In this document: piece after piece, positions 33,169-41,878 of the stretch
Layout: every line of letters starts with the position of its first letter
Position numbering within the stretch: the stretch's first letter is position 1
NCBI GenBank assembly: GCA_036381215.1
Contig: DASVDF010000111.1
Location: 1 to 50,380, forward strand
Reading direction: 5' to 3'
Source of the DNA: IDS-8 sp036381215
Lineage (GTDB): Bacteria; Pseudomonadota; Gammaproteobacteria; Steroidobacterales; Woeseiaceae
Length of the DNA: 50,380 bases
Notes under the pieces: generated by a model
What the model saw: only the letters and a program-made list of their open reading frames with translations
What the model was told of the DNA's origin: nothing
The model's database searches: none
Translations under genes and position numbers: made by a program

Positions 33169-34950
33169 ATGGACAATCAGAGACTGCTGATCTGGGCCGC
33201 TTTCGGGCTCCTGTTGTGGCTCACCTGGCAGGCCTGGATGCAGGACTACGGGCAGCAGCGTGCGCCGGTGCGCGAGGCGGCGCCCGCGGCCGACCAACAG
33301 GCACCGCCGCAGACGGCGCCTCCCGCCGACCGGCTGCCGGAGCTCCCGGCGCCCGCGGACCGGGCCGCCCCGCAGGCGAGCGCGCCCGCGGCGACGACGG
33401 GATCCGAGGGATCCGAGGCCCCGCCGGGCGGGCCTGAGCCTGACCGCATCGTGCACGTTCGCACCGACGTGCTCGACGTCCGCATCGACACGCGCGGCGG
33501 CACGCTCGCGCATGCCGCGCTGCTGGACTACCCGGTCGAGAAGGACCGGCCGGACGACCTCGTCACGCTGCTCAGCCGCCGGCCGGACAACCTGGGGCTG
33601 GTGCACACGGGCCTGCGCTCCGCCGGCGGCGGCCCGGAGCCGAACCACCTGGCGCTGTTCAAGGCCGAGCGCGACGAATACGTGCTGGACGGCGCGGACG
33701 AGCTCACCGTCTCGCTCACCTGGGACGACGGTGAGGGCTTGAGCGTCGTCAAGCAGTACACGTTCGAGCGCGGCAGCTACATCGTCAAGCTCGAGCAGAC
33801 CGTGAAGAACGGCACCGCCGAAGCCTGGGAGGGTGCGCCCTACGCGCAGATCCTGCGGCATTCCTATCCGCAGGAGCGCTCGACCTTCAACCCCGAGACC
33901 TACTCGTTTCACGGTCCCCTGATCTACGACGGCGAGAAGGCGAGCAAGCTCGATCGCGACGACCTGGAAGCCGAAGGGCCCTTCCAGGCGACGATCAAGG
34001 ACGGCTGGGTCGCCGCCATCCAGCATCACTTCCTCATCGCGGTCGTGCCGGCCGCGGAAAGCGAGCAGCATTTCACGGTGTCCCTCGACGGCGACGTCGC
34101 GACCTCGACGGTGATCGGCACCAAACAGACGATCGCGCCGGGCGCGGGCGAGACCTTCAGCAGCGTGCTGTTCATCGGGCCGAAGCTGCAAAGGCAGCTG
34201 GCGCAGGTCACCGACAGCCTGACCTTGAGCGTCGATTACGGCTGGCTCACGCCGCTGTCGCATCCCTTGTTCCTGCTGCTCTCCTGGATCGAGGGCTTCG
34301 TCCACAACTGGGGCGTCGCGATCATCATCGTGACCGCGCTGATCAAGCTCGTGTTCTACAAGCTCACCCAGACGAGCGGCCGCTCGATGGCCAAGATGCG
34401 CGAGATCCAGCCGCGCATGAAAGCGCTGCAGGAGCGCTACAAGGACGATCGCCAGGCGCTCAGCCAGGCGATGATGGAGCTCTACAAGCGCGAGAAGGTG
34501 AACCCCGCCGCCGGCTGTCTGCCGATGCTCATCCAGATGCCGTTCTTCCTGGCCTTCTACTGGGTGCTGATCGAGAGCGTCGAGATGCGCCAGGCGCCGT
34601 TCGCGCTGTGGATCACCGATCTCTCCTCGCGCGATCCGTATTTCATCCTGCCGCTCATCATGGGCGCCGCGATGCTCCTCCAGCAAAGGCTGAACCCCGC
34701 ACCGGCCGATCCGGTGCAGGCGCGCGTGATGCAGATCATGCCGCTGGCGTTCACCGTGTTCTTCGCGTTCTTCCCCTCGGGTCTCGTGCTGTACTGGGTG
34801 ACCAACACGCTGCTCGGCATCGCCCAGCAGTGGCGCATCAACAAGGTCGTCGAGGAGGAGAGCCGCCGCCGCCGCGGCGGAAAGACGCCGCCCAAAGCGG
34901 CGGCTAAGCAGAAGAAGAAGAACGACGAGGACAAGCCGGACGCCGCGTAG
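33169..34950 (+). CDS. yidC: Membrane protein insertase YidC
   Basis: A 593-residue inner-membrane insertase, acting alone or with SecYEG. TM1 is at about 5-22 (LLIWAAFGLLLWLTWQAW). A Pro/Ala-rich linker and the large periplasmic P1 beta-sandwich domain (about 85-355) follow. The conserved five-helix core has AIIIVTALIKLVFYKLT, the cytoplasmic hairpin (SMAKMREIQPRMKALQERYKDD), INPAAGCLPMLIQMPFF-like NPAAGCLPMLIQMPFFLAFY, and LPLAFTVFFAFFPSGLVLYW-like sequences. The C-terminal tail is Lys-rich. It starts directly after rnpA. Its TAG stop lies in a hairpin shared with the convergent hydrolase gene. Confidence 0.97.
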   Translation: MDNQRLLIWAAFGLLLWLTWQAWMQDYGQQRAPVREAAPAADQQAPPQTAPPADRLPELPAPADRAAPQASAPAATTGSEGSEAPPGGPEPDRIVHVRTDVLDVRIDTRGGTLAHAALLDYPVEKDRPDDLVTLLSRRPDNLGLVHTGLRSAGGGPEPNHLALFKAERDEYVLDGADELTVSLTWDDGEGLSVVKQYTFERGSYIVKLEQTVKNGTAEAWEGAPYAQILRHSYPQERSTFNPETYSFHGPLIYDGEKASKLDRDDLEAEGPFQATIKDGWVAAIQHHFLIAVVPAAESEQHFTVSLDGDVATSTVIGTKQTIAPGAGETFSSVLFIGPKLQRQLAQVTDSLTLSVDYGWLTPLSHPLFLLLSWIEGFVHNWGVAIIIVTALIKLVFYKLTQTSGRSMAKMREIQPRMKALQERYKDDRQALSQAMMELYKREKVNPAAGCLPMLIQMPFFLAFYWVLIESVEMRQAPFALWITDLSSRDPYFILPLIMGAAMLLQQRLNPAPADPVQARVMQIMPLAFTVFFAFFPSGLVLYWVTNTLLGIAQQWRINKVVEEESRRRRGGKTPPKAAAKQKKKNDEDKPDAA

Positions 34951-34967
34951 GCGCGCGCTCCTACGCG
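34944..34967. terminator. Shared hairpin at convergent stop codons of yidC and the hydrolase gene
   Basis: CGCGTAGG at 34944-34951 pairs perfectly with CCTACGCG at 34960-34967 around an eight-base GC loop. Each arm contains the TAG stop of one gene (yidC at 34948-34950 on plus, the hydrolase at 34961-34963 on minus). It resembles a compact REP-like unit. No T tract follows on either side, so its role as terminator is uncertain. Confidence 0.55.
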
Positions 34968-36175
34968 AGCTCGGTCGTGATGCGGATGGTGCCGTACAGC
35001 GTGCGGTGCACCGGGCAGCGCTCGGCGATCTCGGCCAGCCGCTTGCGGGTCGCCTCGTCCAGGTCGCCCTCGAGGACGAGCGTGCGCCGGAACTCGTCGA
35101 TCCTGCTGTCCGCGCTTTCGCAGTCGGCGCAGTCCGTCGCGTGCACCCGGGCGTAGCGGACCCGCGCGCCGGCGGCGGCGAGCGCGATACCCTTGTGCTC
35201 CGCGTACATGCGGAGGGTCATCGTCGTGCAGGCGGCGAGGGCCGCGGACAAAAGGTCGTAGGGAGTCGGTCCCAGCCCGTCGCCGCCGAGGCCCGCGGGC
35301 TCGTCGGCGACCAGGCGATGCCCCGCCGCGGAGATCTCCGTGCGCGGGGAGGCTGCCCCCGTGCGCGCCACGACCTCGCCCGGAACCGATTCCACCATTG
35401 CGTCGTCCGCGGCGATCCCGAAGAGGTATTTCTCCGCCCAGGCGGCGATCACGCGTCCGACGTAGCGCGCATCGTCCTCGCGCGTGAGGAGGTGATCGGC
35501 CTGGTCGAGGCTCACGAAGCTCTTCGGATGACGCGCCGCGAGGAACAGCGCGCTCGCGTTGTCGATCCCCACGACCCCGTCCACCGGCGAATGCATGACC
35601 AGAAGCGCGGCGTCGAGCCGCTCGAGCGCCTGCGGCAAGGGATGGCGCGCGAGATCGTCGAGGAAGCGGCGGGTGATGACGAAGCGGCGGCCGGCGAGCT
35701 CGACCTGCGCCTCGCCTCTTGCCTCGATGTCGTCGACCGCGTCCGCGAAGCGTTCCGTGACGTGCTCCGGATCGGAAGGCGCGCCGATGGTTGCCACGGC
35801 GCGCACCGAAGGCAGCTCCACGGCGGCCTCGAGGATCGCCGTGCCGCCGAGCGAATGGCCGACCAGCAGCGCAGGGGCACGGTGCTCCGCCGCGAGCCAG
35901 CCCGCCGCGGCGAGGAGATCGGCGACGTTGGTCGAGAAGGTCGTGCCGGCGAACTCGCCCTCGCTCTCACCGAGGCCGGTAAAATCGAAGCGCAGCACGC
36001 CGATGCCGGAGGCGCACAGCGCCCGGCTGATGAACGTCGTGGCCCTGAGGCTCTTGGATCCGGTGAAGCAATGAGCGAACAGCGCGAAAGCGCGCGCGCC
36101 CGAGTCGGGCAGGTCGAGGATGCCCGCGAGCTCCTGTCCTTCCGAGTTCCCGAAGCGTACCTGGCGATGCAGCAT
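34961..36175 (-). CDS. Bifunctional alpha/beta hydrolase and OsmC-like protein
   Basis: A 404-residue fusion. Residues 1-250 are an alpha/beta hydrolase with nucleophile elbow GHSLGG, an acid in HSPVDGVVG and a candidate histidine in DQADHLL. Residues 265-404 are OsmC-like, with the two peroxidatic cysteines in ALAACTTMTLRMYAEHKG and AERCPVHRTL. OsmC/Ohr domains reduce organic hydroperoxides using dithiols; what the hydrolase adds is not established, though the fusion is known in many proteobacteria. The start codon shares CATG with mnmE on the other strand, so each promoter must lie inside the neighbouring gene. Confidence 0.9.
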   Translation of the reverse strand: MLHRQVRFGNSEGQELAGILDLPDSGARAFALFAHCFTGSKSLRATTFISRALCASGIGVLRFDFTGLGESEGEFAGTTFSTNVADLLAAAGWLAAEHRAPALLVGHSLGGTAILEAAVELPSVRAVATIGAPSDPEHVTERFADAVDDIEARGEAQVELAGRRFVITRRFLDDLARHPLPQALERLDAALLVMHSPVDGVVGIDNASALFLAARHPKSFVSLDQADHLLTREDDARYVGRVIAAWAEKYLFGIAADDAMVESVPGEVVARTGAASPRTEISAAGHRLVADEPAGLGGDGLGPTPYDLLSAALAACTTMTLRMYAEHKGIALAAAGARVRYARVHATDCADCESADSRIDEFRRTLVLEGDLDEATRKRLAEIAERCPVHRTLYGTIRITTELA

Positions 36176-37544
36176 GAGCGACCCCGAACGGCGAGCGGCT
36201 GACAGCCCTCACGATACGATCGTCGCGCCGGCGACTCCACCCGGCGTCGGCGGCATCGCCGTGGTGAGGATCTCCGGTCCGGCCGTCCCCGACATCGGCC
36301 GCGCCATGCTGGGCGCCCTGCCCGCGCCGCGCCAGGCGGCCTACCGCGGTTTTCGCGACGCCGAGGGCGAGCTCCTCGACCGCGGCATCGCGCTGTACTT
36401 TCCCGCGCCGCATTCGTTCACTGGTGAGCCGGTCCTCGAGCTGCAGGGCCACGGCGGGCCGGTGGTGGTCGCCGCGCTCGCGGATGCCGCGATCGCGCTC
36501 GGCGCCCGCCGCGCCGCGCCCGGGGAATTCTCGGAGCGCGCGTTTCTGAACGGGCGGCTCGATCTCGCCCAGGCCGAGGCGATCGCCGATCTCGTCGCCA
36601 GCGGCTCGGCGCAGGCGGCGCGCGCCGCGCTGCGCTCGCTCTCGGGCGACTTCTCGCGCGCTGTCGACGCGCTCGCCGCGCAGCTGACCGAGCTCCGCGT
36701 GCACGTGGAGGCCGCGATCGATTTTCCCGAGGAAGAGATCGACTTTCTCTCCGACGCGGCGCTCACCGCGCGCCTCCAGGCCTGTGCCGAGGCCTTCGCC
36801 AGCCTGCTCGAGCGCGCCCGCGCCGGCCGCGCCCTCGCCGACGGCTTCCGCGTGGTCATCGTAGGGCGCCCGAATGCCGGCAAGTCGAGCTTGCTGAACC
36901 GGCTGGCCGGCCAGGAGGCGGCGATCGTGACGGAGGTGGCCGGCACGACGCGCGACGTGCTGCGCGAGCGCATCGACCTGGACGGCCTCGTGGTGGAGCT
37001 CGTGGACACGGCGGGGCTGCGCAGCGATCCCGATCGTATCGAAGCCGAAGGCATACGCCGCGCCCGGGAGGCGCTCGCCTCGGCGGACGCGGTACTGGTG
37101 CTGCGCGACGCGAGCGCCGGGCCGGACGGGGGGTTGCCGCCGGATGAGCCGCTGCCCGCCGGCGTGCCGGTCCTGCTCGTCGACAACAAGATCGACCTCA
37201 CGGGCGCGGCCGCGGGCGCCGGGGCGGGCGAGCCGGCCGCCGTCGCCGTTTCGGCGCTGACCGGCGCGGGCTTCGCCGATCTGCGCGCGCGGCTGCGCGC
37301 GATGGCCGGGCAGGGCGACGTCGGGGAAGGCACGTTCACGGCGAGAAGGCGGCATATCGATGCCATTTCGCGCGCGTTTACGCATTTTACCGACGGGCGC
37401 GACGCCCTGGAGCGGACCGGGGCCGGCGAGCTCCTGGCCGAGGAGCTCAAGCTCGCCCACGACGCCTTGGGCGAGGTGACCGGGCGGGTCACTTCCGACG
37501 ACCTGCTGGGCCGGATATTCGCCGAGTTCTGTATCGGGAAATAG
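36174..37544 (+). CDS. mnmE: tRNA modification GTPase MnmE
   Basis: A 456-residue GTPase which, with MnmG, puts the (carboxymethyl)aminomethyl group on U34 of certain tRNAs. The N-terminal tetrahydrofolate-binding domain begins DTIVAPATPPGVGGIAVVRISG. The G domain has GRPNAGKSSLLN, the switch TTRD, DTAGL and NKID. The C-terminus has the catalytic FCIGK motif. ATG 36174 was chosen for the family N-terminus; it overlaps the divergent hydrolase start. The partner mnmG is 4.3 kb downstream in the same window. There is no clear promoter in the immediate upstream bases, since these code for the hydrolase. Confidence 0.96.
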   Translation: MSDPERRAADSPHDTIVAPATPPGVGGIAVVRISGPAVPDIGRAMLGALPAPRQAAYRGFRDAEGELLDRGIALYFPAPHSFTGEPVLELQGHGGPVVVAALADAAIALGARRAAPGEFSERAFLNGRLDLAQAEAIADLVASGSAQAARAALRSLSGDFSRAVDALAAQLTELRVHVEAAIDFPEEEIDFLSDAALTARLQACAEAFASLLERARAGRALADGFRVVIVGRPNAGKSSLLNRLAGQEAAIVTEVAGTTRDVLRERIDLDGLVVELVDTAGLRSDPDRIEAEGIRRAREALASADAVLVLRDASAGPDGGLPPDEPLPAGVPVLLVDNKIDLTGAAAGAGAGEPAAVAVSALTGAGFADLRARLRAMAGQGDVGEGTFTARRRHIDAISRAFTHFTDGRDALERTGAGELLAEELKLAHDALGEVTGRVTSDDLLGRIFAEFCIGK

Positions 37545-37684
37545 GCGCCGGCAGCCGGCACCGTAGCTCCAACGCAACATATTTCTTGCGAGGATATGTG
37601 ACCACCGTCGCGCCGGCGCCGACGGGCGGGAGGCTACCCTGCGGGCTCCACAGCACTTTGCTTGGGGCAAACAAGGAGTGAGCC

Positions 37685-38251
37685 ATGTGGCGTTCCATCA
37701 GTTGTCTGGCGCTGCTTTCGCTTTCCACGGCCGCGCTGGCCGATTTCGATTACACGTTCGTAGAGGCCTCGTACGGCCAGACGGAGTTCGACGATTTCGA
37801 CGTGGACGGTGACGCGATCGGCGTCGGCGGCTCGTTCGCCGTGACCGACAGCCTGCACCTGTTCGGCGGTTACAGCACTGCCGATTTCGACGGCGGCGTG
37901 GACATGAACGGCCTCCAGGCCGGCCTGGGCTACCGCGTGGGCCTGTCCGATGCCCTCGACGTCGTCGGCTCGCTCGCGTTCGTGAGGGGCGAGATCGAGT
38001 TCCTGGGTCAGTCCGTGGACGACACCGGCTACGGTCTCGGCCTCGGCCTGCGGGCCATGACGAGCCCGGCCGTCGAGCTCTCGGGCGGCGTGAGCTACCT
38101 GGACGTGGGCGACCTGTCCGACGGCGACACGTCCATCGGCGCAGGCTTCCTGTACCACTTCACCGATGCGTTTGCGCTCGGCCTGTCGGCTTCGTTTGGC
38201 GAGGACACGAACACCTACGCCCTGAACGGCCGCTTTTCCTTCAGTCAATAA
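37685..38251 (+). CDS. Outer-membrane beta-barrel protein
   Basis: A small exported protein of 188 residues. The signal peptide ends at SLSTAALA, followed by alternating hydrophobic/polar strands rich in Gly, Asp and aromatics (TFVEASYGQTEFDDF, LHLFGGYSTADF, LQAGLGYRVG, YGLGLGLRAM, FLYHFTDAFALGLSASF), ending NGRFSFSQ. This is typical of eight-stranded OmpA/OmpW/OmpX-like barrels. Function unknown. AAGGAG lies upstream of the ATG, and a strong terminator follows. An imperfect repeat (ACATAT...ATATGT, 37577-37600) lies in the leader. It stands alone between mnmE and a minus-strand operon. Confidence 0.82.
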   Translation: MWRSISCLALLSLSTAALADFDYTFVEASYGQTEFDDFDVDGDAIGVGGSFAVTDSLHLFGGYSTADFDGGVDMNGLQAGLGYRVGLSDALDVVGSLAFVRGEIEFLGQSVDDTGYGLGLGLRAMTSPAVELSGGVSYLDVGDLSDGDTSIGAGFLYHFTDAFALGLSASFGEDTNTYALNGRFSFSQ

Positions 38252-38285
38252 TACGAAGCAGCGAACAACAACAACGGACCTCGAG

Positions 38286-38310
38286 CCCCGCCTTTGGCGG
38301 GGTTTTTTTT
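38286..38310 (+). terminator. Rho-independent terminator of the barrel protein gene
   Basis: CCCCGCC, loop TTT, GGCGGGG, then eight T residues. It lies 34 bases after the stop codon. Confidence 0.95.
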
Positions 38311-38332
38311 CGGTCGGACACAACGGTCGAAG

Positions 38333-39517
38333 CTAGCCGAGCAGGCCTTCGCGCCGGTACAGGCGTGCGCAGACGAAGGCGAGCAGCGCGCCGAGGGCCA
38401 ACGTGCTCGACACCGAAAGGAAGACGTTGAGCGGCACCAGCGGCTCGTCCTTGATCAGGTCGACGATCAAAAGGTGCTGGCTCAGGCTCGGCACCAGCAT
38501 CAGCGGCGCGCTCGGCCGCACCATCAGGATGCTGACGATCAGGATCGGCATCGTTGGCGCGAGCAGCACGACGCTCATCCAGGTCTGGGCCTCCTTGTAG
38601 CTCCGGGTGAACGAGGCCACCAGCGTCATGAGCGACGAGCCGAGCAGCGTGAAAGGCACGAGCAGGAGGAAGGCGAGGCCGATCACCCCCGGCCCGAAGT
38701 TCGCGGTCATGCCGAGCTTCTCGAGCGGCATGAACTGTAGCGTCACGGCGAACGAGATGAGGCACATGGCAAGCGACATCGCCATGAAGAGGCAGGCGGC
38801 GAAGATTTTGCCGAGGATCAGCCGGGTCCGCGTCACGGGCAGCGCGAGCAGCGGCTCCAGCGAGCCGCGCTCGCGCTCGCCGGCAGTGGCGTCGATGGCG
38901 AGATTCATGCCGCCGGTGAGCAGGGCGAACAGGAAGAAATAGCTCATCATGCCGAGCAGCAGCGCCGAGCGGCCGGTCGGCGTGGAGACATCGATCTGGT
39001 CGACGTTGAGCGGCCGCAGCACGGTGGGGTCCACGCCGCGCGCGAGGAGGCGCAGCCCCGAAACCTCCTGCCCGTACGCGGCAAGCGCGCTGCCGGCCCG
39101 CTCGGCCTTGCGGCTCGACTGCCGGTCCGCCTGGTCCACGATGATCTCGACCTTGGCGGGGGTGCCGTTCGCGAGGTCCTCCCCGAACTCTTCGGGAATG
39201 ACGACGACCACGTCCTGCTCGCCCGCGCGCACCGCCGCGAGCGCGTCGTCCCGCGTCGAGGGCCCGATCTCGTCGTCGATGTTGCGGCTCCGCAGGTACT
39301 CGACGAGATGCGGGGCATTCTCGGCGCCGATGATCGGCACCGACACCGGCTCGCTCGCGTCGCTGATGGACTGCTCGACGGACAGCGTGATCGCGATGCC
39401 GAAGATCACCGGCCCGAACAACGGTCCGAGCAGCAGCGCGGACGTGAGCGTGCGGCGGTCGCGGAAGTTGTCCAGCACTTCCTTGCGGAAGACGGTGCCG
39501 AGCGTCCCGGCCATCAT
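38333..39517 (-). CDS. ABC-2 type transporter permease (NatB-like)
   Basis: A 394-residue integral membrane subunit. The first membrane helix is near 22-42 (TSALLLGPLFGPVIFGIAITL). A long extracytoplasmic domain (about 45-180) follows, then a cluster of helices starting at LLGMMSYFFLFALLTGGMNLA. The motif ERERGSLEPLLALPVTRTRLILGK is characteristic of the NatB/YhaP family. The substrate is unknown (Na+ or a small molecule or peptide in homologues). The start ATG at 39517 overlaps the stop of the ATPase gene (ATGA), so they are translated together. Confidence 0.9.
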   Translation of the reverse strand: MMAGTLGTVFRKEVLDNFRDRRTLTSALLLGPLFGPVIFGIAITLSVEQSISDASEPVSVPIIGAENAPHLVEYLRSRNIDDEIGPSTRDDALAAVRAGEQDVVVVIPEEFGEDLANGTPAKVEIIVDQADRQSSRKAERAGSALAAYGQEVSGLRLLARGVDPTVLRPLNVDQIDVSTPTGRSALLLGMMSYFFLFALLTGGMNLAIDATAGERERGSLEPLLALPVTRTRLILGKIFAACLFMAMSLAMCLISFAVTLQFMPLEKLGMTANFGPGVIGLAFLLLVPFTLLGSSLMTLVASFTRSYKEAQTWMSVVLLAPTMPILIVSILMVRPSAPLMLVPSLSQHLLIVDLIKDEPLVPLNVFLSVSSTLALGALLAFVCARLYRREGLLG

Positions 39518-40239
39518 CCGGCCACCATGCCGATCGCCTTGACGAACGCGTCCTCGAGATCGTCGCACCCGGTGCGGCTGCGAATGGCGTCCGGTGTGCC
39601 GTGCAGCGCAACCTGCCCGGCCGCGATGATGACGATCTCGTCGCACAGCGCCGCGACTTCCTGCATCACGTGACTGGAGAAGAGCACGCACTTGCCGCGG
39701 CGTTTAAGCTCGCGGATCACGTCGCGCAGCGCCCGCGTCGCCATCACGTCGAGGCCGCTGCTCGGCTCGTCCAGCACGACGTTCTGCGGCTCGTGCACCA
39801 GCGCCCGCGCGAGCGCCACTTTCGTGCGCTGGCCGTGCGAGAAGCCCTTGGTGCGCCGGTCTGCGAAGTCCGTGATGGCGAGATCGCGGATCACCGCGTC
39901 GACTCGCGCCGCGGCCTCGGCCCTGGGCAGCCCGTTCAGGCGCGCGTAGTAGGCGATGTTCTCGCGCGCGGTGAGGTGCGGATACAGGCCGGCGTTGTGC
40001 GGCAGCGTGCCGATCCGGCGCCGCGCCCCGAGGCTGTCGGCCACGACGTCGATGCCGTCGATGCTGGCGGTGCCGGTGTCGGGCTTCAGCACGGTGTAGA
40101 GGATGCGCAGCGTGGTCGACTTGCCGGCTCCGTTCGGCCCGAGCAGGCCGGTGACCCGCCCGTCCGGCGCATCGAAGCTCACGTCGCGCACCGCCTGCAC
40201 GGCGCCGAACGATTTGCTCACGTTCTGCACGCGGATCAC
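39514..40239 (-). CDS. ABC transporter ATP-binding protein (NatA-like)
   Basis: A 241-residue ATPase partnering the permease downstream. Walker A is GPNGAGKSTTLR, the Q-loop region is IGTLPHNAGLYPHLTA, the signature is FSHGQRTKVALARAL (a variant of LSGGQ), and Walker B is NVVLDEPSSGLD. The H-loop is in FSSHVMQEV. This fits the NatA/CcmA class of export ATPases. Its start overlaps the end of the peptidase gene by four bases (ATGA), giving a peptidase-ATPase-permease operon. Confidence 0.93.
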   Translation of the reverse strand: MIRVQNVSKSFGAVQAVRDVSFDAPDGRVTGLLGPNGAGKSTTLRILYTVLKPDTGTASIDGIDVVADSLGARRRIGTLPHNAGLYPHLTARENIAYYARLNGLPRAEAAARVDAVIRDLAITDFADRRTKGFSHGQRTKVALARALVHEPQNVVLDEPSSGLDVMATRALRDVIRELKRRGKCVLFSSHVMQEVAALCDEIVIIAAGQVALHGTPDAIRSRTGCDDLEDAFVKAIGMVAG

Positions 40240-41708
40240 GGCGCCGGCCCCGTGAAATCGAGGAAGAACGGCATCGCGAACTGGCGTTTCTTCATGCAGG
40301 CGCGCGCCTCCTCGATGTGCGCGAAGGATGCGGTCTCGACGAAATCCGCCATCGCCTCCGGAATGCAGGCGCGCGTGAGCTGGCCGTGGCCCTGGTTTTC
40401 GCCGACGAGCGGCTGGAAATTCTTCATCTGCACTGCCGCGAGCTCGGCGAACTCCGGCGGCGTGATCGGATCGGCGTCGCCGGACAGGAGCAGCACCGGC
40501 GTGTCGGTCGCGAGCGGCATGCGCAGCGTGTCGTCACGCACGCCCTCCGGCCACACGTCACACACGGCGGCGAGCGTCTCGAGCTGCAGCGGCCCGATGT
40601 AGGTAGCCTCGAGCATCTCGCGGGTCACGTTCTCGCCTTCGAAGAACGGCGCATCCTCGGTGCAGACGACGGCGTTGTGCATGCCGATGGAGAGCGCCTC
40701 GGAGACCGAGCGCGCCGTCATCAGGTACTGCGCGGCGAGCGGCGCGTAATTGCCCGCGTGCGCCTCGTGAATGAGGAGCGGCAGCAGCGCGACGGTGTTC
40801 GGGTGATAGCTGAGCAGCCTGAGGGCGCCCGCGAGCTCGCTCGCGCCGAAAGTGACCTGCTCGCGCCGGGCCGTGAGCGGGTCAGGCAGCTCGACCGAAA
40901 CGGCATTCGCGACCAGCCGCTTCTCCAGGTTGCGGAACTGCGCCACGATACCCGGGAAGCGCGCGTTGCATGCCGGGGTTTCCGCGCAGCGGGCGAAGGT
41001 GTGATCGAGCGCCTGCTGCGCCTGGATCGCAATGGCGGGTCCAAGGGCGATCTGCGGCGGCACCACGCCGTCCAGGATGACGGTGCGGGTCGACCCCGGG
41101 TACCGGCGGGCGTAATGCTGCGCCACACGGGTGCCGTAGGAGATGCCGTAGACATCGAACGCCGGCACGCCGAGTGCCTGGCGCAGCGCCTCGAGATCCG
41201 TGACCGCGACGCTGGTCGTGAAGAAGCGCGGGTCGTACGCGAGGTCATCCAGGCATTCGCGGGACTCCTCACGCGCTCGCTCCGGCGTGATCTCGGTGTC
41301 CAGGAGCTCCTCGTCGTCCCCGCACTCGAGCGGCGCGGAATCGCCGGTGCCGCGCTGGTCGAGCAGCACGATGTCGCGATTCCGGCGGATCGGCTCGAAC
41401 GCGCCCGCGTAGGCCGCGAAGAACTCGATCGTGGACTGCCCCGGCCCGCCCGCGATCGGCAGCAGCGGCGTCGGCGCGGGCTCGAGCGACAGTGCCGGCA
41501 CGACGGCGACCGCGAGCTCGATCGACGGCGAATCCGGATTCGCGGGATCGAGTGGCCGCGTGAGCCGCCCGCAACGCGCCTTCATGCTCGGGTAGCCGGG
41601 CCCCGCGCTGATGCGGCAGTCTTCGAGCTCGAGCGCCTGCGCGGCGCGTGCAGCGAGCGTTGCAGCGGCGGCCACGATCAGGAGCGCTGCGAATCGGGCG
41701 CCGGGCAA
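40236..41708 (-). CDS. Exported alpha/beta hydrolase, tripeptidyl aminopeptidase (TAP)-like
   Basis: A 490-residue secreted peptidase-family protein (S33/TAP type). The signal peptide spans about 1-25 (LLIVAAAATLAARAAQA). The oxyanion region is IAGGPGQS, the nucleophile elbow GISYGTRVA, the acid in LLSGDADPITPP, and the histidine in ENQGHGQL. Six or more cysteines suggest periplasmic disulfides. TTG at 41708 was chosen because AGGGGGAAG lies just upstream and it places the signal peptide at the N-terminus. It is first in an operon with the ABC pair; such peptidases may process or degrade peptides exported by the transporter, which is inference. Confidence 0.88.
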   Translation of the reverse strand: MPGARFAALLIVAAAATLAARAAQALELEDCRISAGPGYPSMKARCGRLTRPLDPANPDSPSIELAVAVVPALSLEPAPTPLLPIAGGPGQSTIEFFAAYAGAFEPIRRNRDIVLLDQRGTGDSAPLECGDDEELLDTEITPERAREESRECLDDLAYDPRFFTTSVAVTDLEALRQALGVPAFDVYGISYGTRVAQHYARRYPGSTRTVILDGVVPPQIALGPAIAIQAQQALDHTFARCAETPACNARFPGIVAQFRNLEKRLVANAVSVELPDPLTARREQVTFGASELAGALRLLSYHPNTVALLPLLIHEAHAGNYAPLAAQYLMTARSVSEALSIGMHNAVVCTEDAPFFEGENVTREMLEATYIGPLQLETLAAVCDVWPEGVRDDTLRMPLATDTPVLLLSGDADPITPPEFAELAAVQMKNFQPLVGENQGHGQLTRACIPEAMADFVETASFAHIEEARACMKKRQFAMPFFLDFTGPAP

Positions 41709-41878
41709 TACGCTTCCCCCTGGTTCTATTGCCGTTACTCGGGCCTTCTATCTTCGCGAGTGGCGGAACCCAAGTAAAGGCGCTGGTGTCCATGCGGGCC
41801 GCGGCTCTATCATTTTCGCCGACCCTTGCGGCGTTCCTGCCAGCGGCCATCGAGGGCCGCGGAGCCTTTATCCTTGTG

